NCBI RefSeq assembly: GCF_017254915.1
Contig: NZ_JAFKCT010000002.1
Span: forward strand, 558,001 to 622,000
Source: Algoriphagus oliviformis
GTDB lineage: Bacteria > Bacteroidota > Bacteroidia > Cytophagales > Cyclobacteriaceae
DNA length: 64,000 nucleotides
Direction of reading: 5' to 3'
A program made the translations under genes and the position numbers. Under the pieces are notes generated by a model, which did no database searches, was not told the origin of the DNA, and saw only the letters and a program-made list of their open reading frames with translations. Positions 24,506-32,965 of this stretch are shown one piece after another (the stretch's first letter is position 1; the number at the start of each line of letters is the position of its first letter).

Positions 24506-24964
24506 TTATTTGGTGTTAGCGGCTAGGGCGACGGCTTCCCGTACCTTGTGGTAGGTACCGCAGCGGCAGATATTCCGGTTCATCGCGTTGTCGATTTCCT
24601 CCATGCTGGGGCTTGGGTTTTCGTTGAGAAAAGCCGCCGCAGTCATGATCTGTCCGGCCTGGCAGTAGCCGCACTGGGCCACGTCCACTTCGGCCCAGGC
24701 CTTTTGGACGGGATGGTCTCCCTCCTCGGAAAGTCCCTCGATGGTGACGATCTCGGCCTTACCGACGCTGGATACTGGCAGCACGCAGGAAAAGGTAGCC
24801 GTCCCGTTGACGTGCACTGTGCAGGCCCCACATTGGGCTATGCCGCAGGAAAATTTAGTGCCGACCAGGCCGAGATGGTCTCGCAGCACCCACAGCAGGG
24901 GTGTGTCGTCGGCTACGTCAACGGTATGGGCTTTCCCGTTGATCTTCAAGTTGTAGTTTGCCAT
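24506..24964 (-). CDS. iorA: 2Fe-2S subunit of the molybdo-hydroxylase
   Basis: This 152-aa electron-transfer subunit has a plant-type ferredoxin cluster (KFSCGIAQCGACTVHVNG and TFSCVL) and the second cluster in the helical domain (AQCGYCQAGQIM and NRNICRCGTYHKVREAV), as in small subunits of xanthine-oxidase-type enzymes. It has no signal peptide; it is presumably carried across the membrane with the Tat-signalled large subunit. It is the first gene of the pair. Repeat copy C begins about 10 bases upstream of its start, so its promoter lies in or beyond that repeat. Confidence 0.93.
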   Translation of the reverse strand: MANYNLKINGKAHTVDVADDTPLLWVLRDHLGLVGTKFSCGIAQCGACTVHVNGTATFSCVLPVSSVGKAEIVTIEGLSEEGDHPVQKAWAEVDVAQCGYCQAGQIMTAAAFLNENPSPSMEEIDNAMNRNICRCGTYHKVREAVALAANTK

Positions 24965-24984
24965 GGTAAAATGGGTTATTTGCG

Positions 24985-25110
24985 GATCTGTCTTTACGCT
25001 TTTCTGCGAGTAAACGAATTTTCATTGACAATTGGGCTGGATACTTCGACTTCGCTCAGTACAGGCGACCGATGACCGAAGACCGATGTAGCGTTTTCGA
25101 CATGGTTTCC
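24985..25110 (+). repeat. Dispersed inverted-repeat element, copy C (hybrid, right end lost)
   Basis: Its left part (ACGCTTTTCTGCGAGTAAAC, then GAATTTTCATTGACAATTGG) matches copy A. The central palindrome is replaced by a REP-like half-unit, CTTCGACTTCGCTCAGTACA, at 25044. The following GATGACCGAAGACCGATG again matches copies A and D, and the right terminal repeat is missing. It lies directly upstream of iorA, in the opposite orientation to that gene. Confidence 0.75.
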
Positions 25111-25319
25111 CGCTCCCAATACTAGTCTTAGACTATTGCAGGCAAAGTAGCGTATATCCAAATTAGTGTCTTATAAGGTAGAAAAAATATGCCGTTCAGC
25201 CCAGCATATGGTTTTTAACGGCTTGGAAATTTGATGAATAGCGGAGGCTCACCCGATTCGGCGGATATTTCGGCACCTTTTTCTCCTCCAAACAGTTTAA
25301 CCTTTTTAAAATAATGTGT

Positions 25320-25497
25320 TTATCCGCTATTGTGCCAGTAGGCAGCCGTGACAATCCGAAAAAATGCTAAAATTGGGGCTTTGCCCTACTTCGGTCTTCG
25401 GTCATCGCCTGCCCGACGAGTCGGGGTCTTCTGACCTGCCTGAGCAGGCAGGCCTGATTGAAGAAGCAAATTCGCTTATTGGCAAGATTGCGGATAG
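25320..25497 (-). repeat. Dispersed inverted-repeat element, copy D
   Basis: This is a complete copy in the opposite orientation. It begins TTATCCGCTATTGTGCCAGT and ends TTGGCAAGATTGCGGATAGT, with the internal palindrome CCTGCCTGAGCAGGCAGG and CCCGACGAGTCGGG, closely matching copy A in reverse. It lies immediately upstream of the metallo-beta-lactamase-fold gene and adds a spurious 55-codon extension to it. Confidence 0.88.
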
Positions 25498-25528
25498 TCA
25501 CGTTGAAAAACTCTCCATTCCAAAACTC

Positions 25529-26668
25529 ATGGGAAAGATTTTCCTGCGTTTGCTCAAATACACTTCGATGACTTTATTAACGATTCTCGTTTTGCTGATT
25601 GTGTTGGTCTTCCTTTTCGTCCAATTCAGCCCGCAGTTTGGCGCTGCCCCGGACAAAAGCAGCCAGCTCAGATACGAGCAACTCCCCTACTACACTGACG
25701 GCAAGTTTTCTAACCTCATTCCTACCAACATGGACATGAGTACCGGGAAAGCAATCCGCATGCTGCCCGAGTTTTTCAAAAACGACCCGGCGAGGAGGCC
25801 GGATTTTGAGATTCCCATCGAAAAGAGGGACAGCCTGGAGCTGACCGGTCCAGTTGCGGCTACGCGGCTGGTTTGGTTTGGACACTCGGCTTTTCTCCTG
25901 CAGATAGACGGGAAGACCATCCTGATCGACCCCATGCTGGGAGAAGTGCCGTCCCCTCATCCCTTGCTAGGCAAAAAGCGGTTTTCCAAAGAACTGCCGA
26001 TAGCAATCGAAAAACTGCCAAAGATCGACTTGGTCATGATCTCCCATGACCACTACGACCACCTGGACTATGGTTCCATCCAAAAGCTCATGGGCAAGAC
26101 CGAGCGCTTTTTGGTGCCCTTGGGTGTCGCCGCGCATTTTGAACGCTGGGGTGTGGACAAGTCGGCGATCCAGGAGTTTGCCTGGTGGGAAGAGGCGCAA
26201 ATCGACTCCCTGCGTCTGGCTTTTACCCCATCCCGGCACTTCTCAGGCCGAGGGCTCAACGACCGCTTCAGCACACTCTGGGGGTCTTGGGTGATCCAAG
26301 GAGCCGAAGAAAACCTCTATTTCAGCGGTGACAGCGGCTATGGGCCGCATTTTAGCGAGATCGGGGAAAAATATGGCCCCTTCGACCTGGCGATGATGGA
26401 GTGCGGGCAATACAACGAAAACTGGGCGGACATCCACATGGCTCCCGAAGAGACTGCCCAGGCGGCGGCGGACCTAAACACGAAAGTGTTTATGCCCATT
26501 CACTGGGGGGCCTTCACGCTGGCCATGCACACCTGGACCGACCCGGTGGAGCGCGTGCAGCGCAAAGCCGAAGCGCTAGACCAGGCGATCGTCATTCCCA
26601 AGATTGGCTCCTTTATCGACCTATCCTCTGAGCTGAAGACCCGGGAAAACTGGTGGGTCAAGCCCTGA
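25529..26668 (+). CDS. Metallo-beta-lactamase-fold hydrolase, membrane-anchored (UlaG/NAPE-PLD-like)
   Basis: This 379-aa protein has an N-terminal membrane anchor (LLTILVLLIVLVFLFVQF) and a metallo-beta-lactamase domain with LVWFGHSAFLLQIDGKTILI, MISHDHYDHLDYGS (the HxHxDH zinc motif), SRHFSGRG, YFSGDSGYG and MPIHWGAFTLA. These features are typical of the UlaG / N-acyl-phosphatidylethanolamine phospholipase D-like group. The ATG at 25529 was chosen because the longer frame runs back through repeat copy D. It is probably a periplasm-facing lipid or phosphoester hydrolase; the substrate is unknown. Confidence 0.88.
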   Translation: MGKIFLRLLKYTSMTLLTILVLLIVLVFLFVQFSPQFGAAPDKSSQLRYEQLPYYTDGKFSNLIPTNMDMSTGKAIRMLPEFFKNDPARRPDFEIPIEKRDSLELTGPVAATRLVWFGHSAFLLQIDGKTILIDPMLGEVPSPHPLLGKKRFSKELPIAIEKLPKIDLVMISHDHYDHLDYGSIQKLMGKTERFLVPLGVAAHFERWGVDKSAIQEFAWWEEAQIDSLRLAFTPSRHFSGRGLNDRFSTLWGSWVIQGAEENLYFSGDSGYGPHFSEIGEKYGPFDLAMMECGQYNENWADIHMAPEETAQAAADLNTKVFMPIHWGAFTLAMHTWTDPVERVQRKAEALDQAIVIPKIGSFIDLSSELKTRENWWVKP

Positions 26669-26810
26669 CTTGGGATTTTGCCGTTGCCGAGGCCGTTCTT
26701 TGCCATCGCTTTAGCAACATTTAATGTCGCCCCTACCAGAATAAATGTTCCCTTTTTTTTGATTTTACCTATTTTCATATCTCATTTACACAATCACAAT
26801 TCGTAAACCC

Positions 26811-27959
26811 ATGTCTCAAACCATCAAATCGGCCATCGTCGGTACCGGATTTATCGGACCAGCTCACCTCGAGGCCCTGAGAAGAATCCCTAATGTAGAA
26901 GTAGTTGCCCTGTGCGAAGTGACCCAAGAGCTGGCTGAAGCAAAGGCAAAGCAGCTCGGAATTCCCCATGCCTACACGTTTGACGAGATGCTCAAGCAGC
27001 CGGAAATCGACGTGGTGCACATCTGTACGCCAAACTTCCTGCACTATTCCCAAGCCAAGGCGGTACTGGAAGCCGAAAAGCACGTGATCTGCGAAAAACC
27101 ACTCGCGGTGAAAATCGATGAAGCGGAAGAGTTGGTGAAAATCGCCTCTGCGACCGGGCTGGTCAATGCGGTTCACTTCAACCTGCGCTACTATCCTATG
27201 GTGCGGCAGATGAAGACCATGCGTGAAAAAGGCGAGCTGGGCGAGGTGTACTCCGTGATGGGCTCCTACCTGCAGGACTGGCTGTACCTCAATACGGACT
27301 ACAACTGGAGACTGGAGCCGGACAAGTCCGGGGATTCCCGTGCCATCGCCGATATAGGTTCTCATCTTTTGGACATCACGGAATATGTCACCGGATTGAA
27401 AATCACAGAGGTGATGGCGGATTTTTCCACCGTACACAAGACCCGTCTGAAGCCGCTGAAGGCAATCGAGACCTACTCAGGCAAGATGCTCAGCATGGAG
27501 GACTATGCCGAGGTACCGATCAATACCGAAGACCACGCCACCGTTTTGCTGCGCTTTGACAACGGAAGCAAAGGCTCCGTCACCGTATCCCAAGTGGCCG
27601 CTGGCCGTAAAAACAGGCTGAACATCGAGATCTCCGGCTCCAAGTCCAACTTTGAATTCAATTCAGAAAGACCCAACGAGCTCTGGATCGGTAAGCGTGA
27701 GAAAGCCAATGAGCAACTGATGAAGGATCCTGCGCTTTTCCATCCAGAAGCTTCCGCACTGATCAGCTTCCCAGGCGGCCACAACGAAGGCTTCCCCGAT
27801 ACTTCCAAGCAGATGTTTAAGGAGGTTTACGCGGCGGTAGCGGCAGGAAAACAGCCTGAGAATCCCTCTTTTCCAACTTTCGCCAGCGGCTTGAGAGAGC
27901 TGATCATCGGCGAGCGAATCGTGGAGAGTAACAAGAAACAAGCTTGGGTCAAGATCTAA
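26811..27959 (+). CDS. Gfo/Idh/MocA-family oxidoreductase
   Basis: This 382-aa cytoplasmic NAD(P)-dependent dehydrogenase has the Rossmann motif AIVGTGFIGPAHLEAL and the catalytic EKP in VICEKPLAVKIDEAEEL. The substrate-binding domain shows NAVHFNLRYYPMVRQMK and SRAIADIGSHLLDI, with the conserved His of the family. There is no signal peptide, unlike the other two family members in this window. It stands alone with a terminator behind it. The substrate is not predictable beyond a sugar or polyol. Confidence 0.92.
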   Translation: MSQTIKSAIVGTGFIGPAHLEALRRIPNVEVVALCEVTQELAEAKAKQLGIPHAYTFDEMLKQPEIDVVHICTPNFLHYSQAKAVLEAEKHVICEKPLAVKIDEAEELVKIASATGLVNAVHFNLRYYPMVRQMKTMREKGELGEVYSVMGSYLQDWLYLNTDYNWRLEPDKSGDSRAIADIGSHLLDITEYVTGLKITEVMADFSTVHKTRLKPLKAIETYSGKMLSMEDYAEVPINTEDHATVLLRFDNGSKGSVTVSQVAAGRKNRLNIEISGSKSNFEFNSERPNELWIGKREKANEQLMKDPALFHPEASALISFPGGHNEGFPDTSKQMFKEVYAAVAAGKQPENPSFPTFASGLRELIIGERIVESNKKQAWVKI

Positions 27960-27967
27960 GCAGCCAG

Positions 27968-28008
27968 AAAAGCCTTTCCAAGAATATTTTGGGAAGGCTT
28001 TTTTATTT
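27968..28008 (+). terminator. Rho-independent terminator after the oxidoreductase gene
   Basis: AAGCCTTTCCA pairs with TGGGAAGGCTT (one G-T pair) around a short AT loop and is followed by TTTTTATTT. It lies 9 bases after the stop. Confidence 0.85.
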
Positions 28009-28157
28009 GCGCATAACCTTTGAAGCCAAAAACCTGTTTTTACTTCTGGTTTAGGTTTTCTGGCCAAAGGCCAAACGGGAAATTTTCAATCCCGCTTTAT
28101 TTTAAAACTAAACTTTCGATTACCTTCATTTTCATTACTAACAAACCCATCAAAACA

Positions 28158-28664
28158 ATGAATTTCAGAAAAGCACTCTTTTCGATGGCACTGACCGCAT
28201 TTGCGGTAGTAGCGGCTTTTGCGCAGGAAAAAGCAAGCCCCGCCAAGACAGCCGAAGGGACCGTCGCAGGTTCCAAGATCACCATCAACTATTCCTCCCC
28301 TGCCGTGAAAGGCCGGGTGATCTGGGGAGATTTGGTTCCGCTGGGCCAGGTATGGAGAGCCGGAGCCAATGAAGCAACCACCTTCACCACCACCAAGGAC
28401 ATCACCGTGCAGGGACAGAAACTGCCAGCGGGCACCTACAGCTTCTTCATCATCCCCAACGAAGGCCAGTCCACCTTTATCTTCAACAAGGTAGCCAAGC
28501 AGTGGGGAGCTTTCGAGTATGATGCCAAGCAGGACCAGCTGCGCGTAAACGTGCCTTCCGGCGAAAACGGAACCATGGAGGAGCGTTTGGTTTACGAGGT
28601 AAAACCTGACGGCTTCGAAGTGCGCTGGGAATACGGCAAGGCTTTTGCCAAGATCGGTTCCTGA
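28158..28664 (+). CDS. DUF2911 domain secreted protein
   Basis: This 168-aa protein has a signal peptide (MNFRKALFSMALTAFAVVAAFAQ, cleaved after AFA) and the DUF2911 signature: ITINYSSPAVKGRVIWGDLV, VWRAGANEATTFTTT, then LPAGTYSFFIIPNE. The family is common in Bacteroidota and its function is not established. The ATG at 28158 gives the normal signal peptide; the longer frame from 28020 lacks one. It is monocistronic, with terminators on both sides. Confidence 0.88.
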   Translation: MNFRKALFSMALTAFAVVAAFAQEKASPAKTAEGTVAGSKITINYSSPAVKGRVIWGDLVPLGQVWRAGANEATTFTTTKDITVQGQKLPAGTYSFFIIPNEGQSTFIFNKVAKQWGAFEYDAKQDQLRVNVPSGENGTMEERLVYEVKPDGFEVRWEYGKAFAKIGS

Positions 28665-28686
28665 TCCTAACCTGCTGAAAAAATCG

Positions 28687-28720
28687 ACACCCGCTGAGAG
28701 ATTGGCGGGTGTTTTTTGTT
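28687..28720 (+). terminator. Rho-independent terminator after the DUF2911 gene
   Basis: ACACCCGC (28687-28694) pairs with GCGGGTGT (28705-28712) and is followed by TTTTTGTTTG. Confidence 0.85.
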
Positions 28721-28778
28721 TGGGCGTCATACCTTGGCGACTTCCATGTCGTAGCGGAAACCCGTACTTTTGCCCCCG

Positions 28779-31265
28779 ATGTCCGATTTCAATCCCTTCT
28801 CTTTCGACCTCCCGGTGGCGGAGATCATCCCCAAAGTCCAGTCCCAACTCGCCCAAGCCAACAGCCTTATCATCCAAGCGCCTCCTGGTGCGGGTAAAAG
28901 TACGCTCTTGCCTTTGGCGCTTTTGGACGAACCCTGGCTGGCGGGCAAAAAGATCATCATGCTGGAGCCCCGCCGCCTGGCCACCAAGAGCATTGCACAG
29001 CGCATGGCCAGTATGCTGGGCGAAAACACCGGGGAAACGGTCGGCTACCGCATCCGCTTTGAGTCTGCGATCTCCAATAAAACAAGGCTGGAAGTCATCA
29101 CCGAGGGAATCCTGACCCGCATGATGCACTCGGACAACGAGCTGCAGGACGTAGGCCTGGTGATTTTTGACGAGTTTCATGAGCGAAATCTCCATGCCGA
29201 GGTAGCCCTGGCGCTTTGCCGGGAAGTGCAGCAGGTGCTGCGTCCAGACCTGAGGATTTTGCTGATGTCGGCTACCATCGATACCGCTGAGCTTTCTTCC
29301 CTGCTCGGTTCCAAAGTGATCCAAAGCCAAGGCCGCCAGTTTCCCGTCCAGGTAAACTATCTCAGCGAGGCCGACGAATATGCCATCGGCGAGGATACGG
29401 CGAGGCAGATCATCCCGCTAACCAAAACCCATGAAGGCGATTTTCTGGTCTTCCTTCCCGGACAGGGAGAGATCAAAAAGGCCGAGGCAGTGCTCCGTCG
29501 CGCCCTTCCCGATGACGTGGTCGTTCCCTTGTATGGGCAGCTGTCACCCGCAGAACAAAACCGCGCCATCCTGCCCCACCCCTCGGGCAAGCGCAAAATC
29601 GTCCTTTCCACCGACATCGCGGAGACCTCGCTGACCATCGAAGGCGTGAAAGTTGTGGTCGACTCTGGCTTTGCGAAGTCCAACCGATTTGATCCCAGAT
29701 CGGGACTCTCCCGCTTGGTTTTGCACCGCATCAGCAAGGATTCTGCTGACCAGCGTAGCGGTCGTGCTGGCCGTTTGACCGCTGGTCACTCTTACCGGCT
29801 TTGGACCAAAGCCACCCAAGCACAGCTGGCCGAATTCCGGACACCTGAGCTCATGGAGGCCGATTTGACCGGTTTGGTGCTGGATATGAAAGCCTGGGGA
29901 AAGGACGACATCCGCTCCATGACCTGGCTGACACCACCGCCTGCGGGCACATTGGCGCTATCCGAAAAGACCCTGGAGTCCATCGAAGCACTGGAGGAGG
30001 GCAAGCTGACCAACCACGGTCATGAAATCCATGAACTCCCCTGCCATCCCCGTATTGCGCACATGCTGCTCTACGCCAAAAAGGCCAAGCAACTCGGCTT
30101 GGCGACGGACATCGCAGCAGTGCTGGAGGAACGGGATCCCCTACCCGCGGACGCTGGGGTGGATCTAAACTTGAGAATCGAGGCTTTGCGGAGATTTCGA
30201 AGCCGCGGAGCTTCCATTGCCCGTATCAAAAAGATCGAAAAGATCGCGGCCCAATACCGGCGCATGTTTGGCGTCGAGGCGCAAAACGATCCGGTTGACC
30301 CTTGGCAGACCGGCCTGCTTCTAGCCTACGCCTATCCCGAGCGGATCGCTGCCGCCCGCCCCGGCAACAATGCCCAGTTTCAGCTTTCCAACGGAAAAAT
30401 AGCCCAAATAGGCCATCGTGACGACCTTGCCCATGAGTCATGGCTTGCCGTCGCCCACTTGGATGCCCGCGAGGGCATGGGCAAAATCTGGCTTGCCGCT
30501 CCCATCAACCCGAAGGACTTGGCCCCCATGCTCAAGTCCAAGGAAGTGCTGGAATGGGATCGCAAAAAAGGCGGGCTGATCGCCCACTCTGAGATCCGCA
30601 TCGGGGCGATTGTCTTGGGAAAAAGGCCTTTGGCCAATTTTGACAAAAGCCAGGCGACCCAGGCAATCCTCGAAGCCATAGCAGAAGAAGGCGAGCTGCT
30701 GCTGGATTTCAACGAAGAAGTGCTCCAACTCATCTACCGCGTCCAGTCCCTGCGAAAGTGGAATCCAGGCCAAGACTGGCCGGATTGGTCGGAGCGGATG
30801 CTTTGCGAATCGGCCCCGGAATGGCTCAGTCCCTACCTGCAAAACATCAGCAAAAACGAGGATTTCAAAAAACTGGACTTGGGTCAAATCCTGCTGCACA
30901 GCCTCCCATTTGAACAGCAAACCTTGCTCGATGAGCTCGCTCCGCAAAAACTGCTGGTTCCCTCTGGCAGCCAAATCCAAATCGAGTATCGGGAAGGTGG
31001 AGACACGCCTCTCTTATCCGTTCGGCTTCAGGAGCTGTTTGGGCTCTTGGACACGCCAAAAGTCAACGCGGGCAAAGTTGCCGTCCTGATCGAGATGCTT
31101 TCCCCGGGATACAAGCCCGTGCAGCTCACGCAAGACCTTAGGAGCTTCTGGGCCAATGGCTATTTCGAAGTGAAAAAGGAGCTGAAGCGACGCTACCCCA
31201 AGCACGAATGGCCGGAAGATCCGATCAACGCTGAGGCCGTCAGGGGCGTGAAGCGGAGAGGGTAA
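28779..31265 (+). CDS. hrpB: ATP-dependent helicase HrpB
   Basis: This 828-aa DExH-box helicase of the HrpB type shows Walker A IQAPPGAGKSTLLPLALL, motif Ia LEPRRLATKSIAQRM, motif II VIFDEFHERNLHA, motif III LLMSATID, motif V VLSTDIAETSLTIEGV and motif VI DQRSGRAGRLTAG. The HrpB C-terminal domain begins around YRVQSLRKWNPGQDWPDWSE and ends in GYFEVKKELKRRYPKHEWPE, characteristic of the family. The start is the ATG at 28779 (a TTG three codons upstream is less likely). Biological role is poorly defined in the family; RNA processing is usually assumed. Confidence 0.95.
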   Translation: MSDFNPFSFDLPVAEIIPKVQSQLAQANSLIIQAPPGAGKSTLLPLALLDEPWLAGKKIIMLEPRRLATKSIAQRMASMLGENTGETVGYRIRFESAISNKTRLEVITEGILTRMMHSDNELQDVGLVIFDEFHERNLHAEVALALCREVQQVLRPDLRILLMSATIDTAELSSLLGSKVIQSQGRQFPVQVNYLSEADEYAIGEDTARQIIPLTKTHEGDFLVFLPGQGEIKKAEAVLRRALPDDVVVPLYGQLSPAEQNRAILPHPSGKRKIVLSTDIAETSLTIEGVKVVVDSGFAKSNRFDPRSGLSRLVLHRISKDSADQRSGRAGRLTAGHSYRLWTKATQAQLAEFRTPELMEADLTGLVLDMKAWGKDDIRSMTWLTPPPAGTLALSEKTLESIEALEEGKLTNHGHEIHELPCHPRIAHMLLYAKKAKQLGLATDIAAVLEERDPLPADAGVDLNLRIEALRRFRSRGASIARIKKIEKIAAQYRRMFGVEAQNDPVDPWQTGLLLAYAYPERIAAARPGNNAQFQLSNGKIAQIGHRDDLAHESWLAVAHLDAREGMGKIWLAAPINPKDLAPMLKSKEVLEWDRKKGGLIAHSEIRIGAIVLGKRPLANFDKSQATQAILEAIAEEGELLLDFNEEVLQLIYRVQSLRKWNPGQDWPDWSERMLCESAPEWLSPYLQNISKNEDFKKLDLGQILLHSLPFEQQTLLDELAPQKLLVPSGSQIQIEYREGGDTPLLSVRLQELFGLLDTPKVNAGKVAVLIEMLSPGYKPVQLTQDLRSFWANGYFEVKKELKRRYPKHEWPEDPINAEAVRGVKRRG

Positions 31266-31345
31266 CGGATTACTCAAAGCCAATATCTCGGCGTTTTTGG
31301 CTTCATCTTGGCTGAGAAAAGGTAAATTGGACAAACAGCTTTGGT

Positions 31346-32896
31346 ATGCTTCGCTATTATTCTCTCCGGTCTGCACTTTTCATCCTCCTTCTCCTGGGAG
31401 CCTGCGCTCCCAAGTCAAGCGTGGAGACCTCCAGGCAATCGGCCGGTTTTGTTTCTTTTACCACTACAGGGCTAGACCGTGAAGAGGATGAGTTGGTGGG
31501 GGTTTACTTTATGCCTTCCTGGAACACCTCGCCTGATCCCAACACGGACCGGGACAGTTTTTGGTCTTGCCTGCAAGATCCTGCCAATTGCTCCAACCTC
31601 TTGAACCCGGGGATCTGGGGGCCAAAAGGAAGGATCTACAATGCGCAATATCCCTACGAGGGGCCCTATCTGGACCGCAAGCCAGTTGCCGAGCTGAAGG
31701 GCTTTTACAAGCGCACCGATCCGGAAGTAGCCAGAAAGCAGCTTCAATACATGAAAAGCTACGGAATCGATTTTTTCGCCTACGACTGGTTTTTTGGCAG
31801 GCACTACTTCCACCACCAAAACTTTGCTCCCCAAGCCCACCTCTACTACCCAAAAGGCTGGCCAGCCGACCAGGCACGCTCCGGAAGGGTTGCCGTACCA
31901 GGCTTGATTGAGTGGGGCGAGCAGCTGGAGGTTCTCTTGGCGGAAAATGCCAAGCTTCCAAAGGACGAACAGATGAAGTTTGCGATCAACTGGTGCGACG
32001 ACAGCGACGAGCGCTGGAAGCTTTGGCTGAAAATCGGCTCCCCCGACGAGCTGGCCCGCCAGGCCAACTACGAGGGCGAAAAGCCCACCAGGGAACTGTA
32101 CCTCAAAGTCCACGAAAAAATCACCCAGCTGTGGATAGACCAGTATTTCAGTAGGGAAGATTACCTCATAGGCAGCGACGGCAGGCCGATTGTTTACTTC
32201 TACTTTCCGCAGGATGCCGAGGCCAGAGCGGCATATTACGGTTTGGGCTTGGGAGATTTGCTCAAGCTTTCGCAGCAGACCGCGCAAAAGGCCGGCCTGC
32301 CGGGCATCAAGTTTATCGCAGTGATGGCCGGGCCGATGCAGCAGCACGAGCGCATGTATGGTCTCCCCACGGTTTGGAAGCCCAAAAACCCCAAGAAACC
32401 CTGGGAAGGCGGAGAGTACCAGAAGCGCCAGCTCCTACAAGAGTATGTCCCAAGGCTCAAGGGAATGGGCTTTGAAGGGATGACGGCCTATGTGTACCAC
32501 AACTTTATGGAGAAAGACAACCGCTCCTATGCCGATATGAGGGAGACCTATCGAGGCCACTGGGATATGTGGAGCGAGAAATTCAAGAAAGACCCCGGTT
32601 TTGAGTATCAGGTGCCGGTCGCCATGGGCTGGGACATGAGGCCGGCCGGAGGCACTTGGCCACAGCAAAGCGGCTTTCCCTCCGAACCCTACAAGGACCT
32701 GGTACACAGCGACAAGACTTCATTCACAGGTATGCTGAGGGACGCAAAGCAAGTATCCCAGAAGTATAGAGCTTCCAATGGCAACACGGTGATGATCTGC
32801 TGCTGGAACGAATACTTGGAGGGCAACTACATTGAGCCCACGGAGGGCCACGGCTTCAGCTACTTGGAAGCGATACAGGAAGTGTTTGGAAATTGA
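31346..32896 (+). CDS. GH99/WbsX-like glycoside hydrolase lipoprotein
   Basis: This 516-aa lipoprotein (lipobox LLLGAC) has a (beta/alpha)8-type domain like the GH99-like/WbsX family: VGVYFMPSWN, then LQYMKSYGIDFFAYDWFFGR and the C-terminal CCWNEYLEGNYIEPTEGHGF. The last is the typical WNEW.EG motif with the catalytic-region Glu. GH99 enzymes are endo-mannosidases, but the WbsX-like group is broader and some members act on surface polysaccharides. It lies between hrpB and the convergent methyltransferase gene, about 1.5 kb before the DUF1080/SusC locus, and could process sugars imported there, though no LacI-type site precedes it. Confidence 0.8.
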   Translation: MLRYYSLRSALFILLLLGACAPKSSVETSRQSAGFVSFTTTGLDREEDELVGVYFMPSWNTSPDPNTDRDSFWSCLQDPANCSNLLNPGIWGPKGRIYNAQYPYEGPYLDRKPVAELKGFYKRTDPEVARKQLQYMKSYGIDFFAYDWFFGRHYFHHQNFAPQAHLYYPKGWPADQARSGRVAVPGLIEWGEQLEVLLAENAKLPKDEQMKFAINWCDDSDERWKLWLKIGSPDELARQANYEGEKPTRELYLKVHEKITQLWIDQYFSREDYLIGSDGRPIVYFYFPQDAEARAAYYGLGLGDLLKLSQQTAQKAGLPGIKFIAVMAGPMQQHERMYGLPTVWKPKNPKKPWEGGEYQKRQLLQEYVPRLKGMGFEGMTAYVYHNFMEKDNRSYADMRETYRGHWDMWSEKFKKDPGFEYQVPVAMGWDMRPAGGTWPQQSGFPSEPYKDLVHSDKTSFTGMLRDAKQVSQKYRASNGNTVMICCWNEYLEGNYIEPTEGHGFSYLEAIQEVFGN

Positions 32897-32915
32897 CCGG
32901 CCACCGAGACGGCTG

Positions 32916-32937
32916 AGACTTTTGGGAAGTCTTTTCT
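32916..32937. terminator. Weak terminator between two convergent genes
   Basis: AGACTT and AAGTCT form a six-base stem around TTGGG, followed by TTTCT on the plus strand. It lies between the GH99-like gene and the convergent methyltransferase gene. The stem is short, so confidence is modest. Confidence 0.45.
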
Positions 32938-32965
32938 CCAGGCGAAAATGCGCTTCCCGCCTATC

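Larger units (their letters stand above)
24965..25528. other. Long intergenic region with repeat copies C and D
   Basis: This 564-base divergent region between iorA and the metallo-beta-lactamase-fold gene holds copy C (24985-25110), about 200 bases without recognisable features (25111-25318), and copy D in the opposite orientation (25320-25497). Long reading frames through copy D are artefacts of the repeat. Confidence 0.7.

Noticed and set aside
25364..25528. N-terminal extension of the metallo-beta-lactamase-fold protein
   Set aside because: These codons read through repeat copy D, and similar peptides are produced by copies A and E. The ATG at 25529 directly before the membrane anchor is a better start.
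26785..26810. Possible fifth LacI-type site before the oxidoreductase gene at 26811 (CACAATCACAATTCGTAAA)
   Set aside because: It matches the other sites only with an inserted base and loses the palindrome and central CG, so it does not meet the pattern.
31277..31303. Hairpin AAGCCAA/TTGGCTT after hrpB
   Set aside because: The stem is only seven bases with a long loop and no T-run, too weak to call a terminator.
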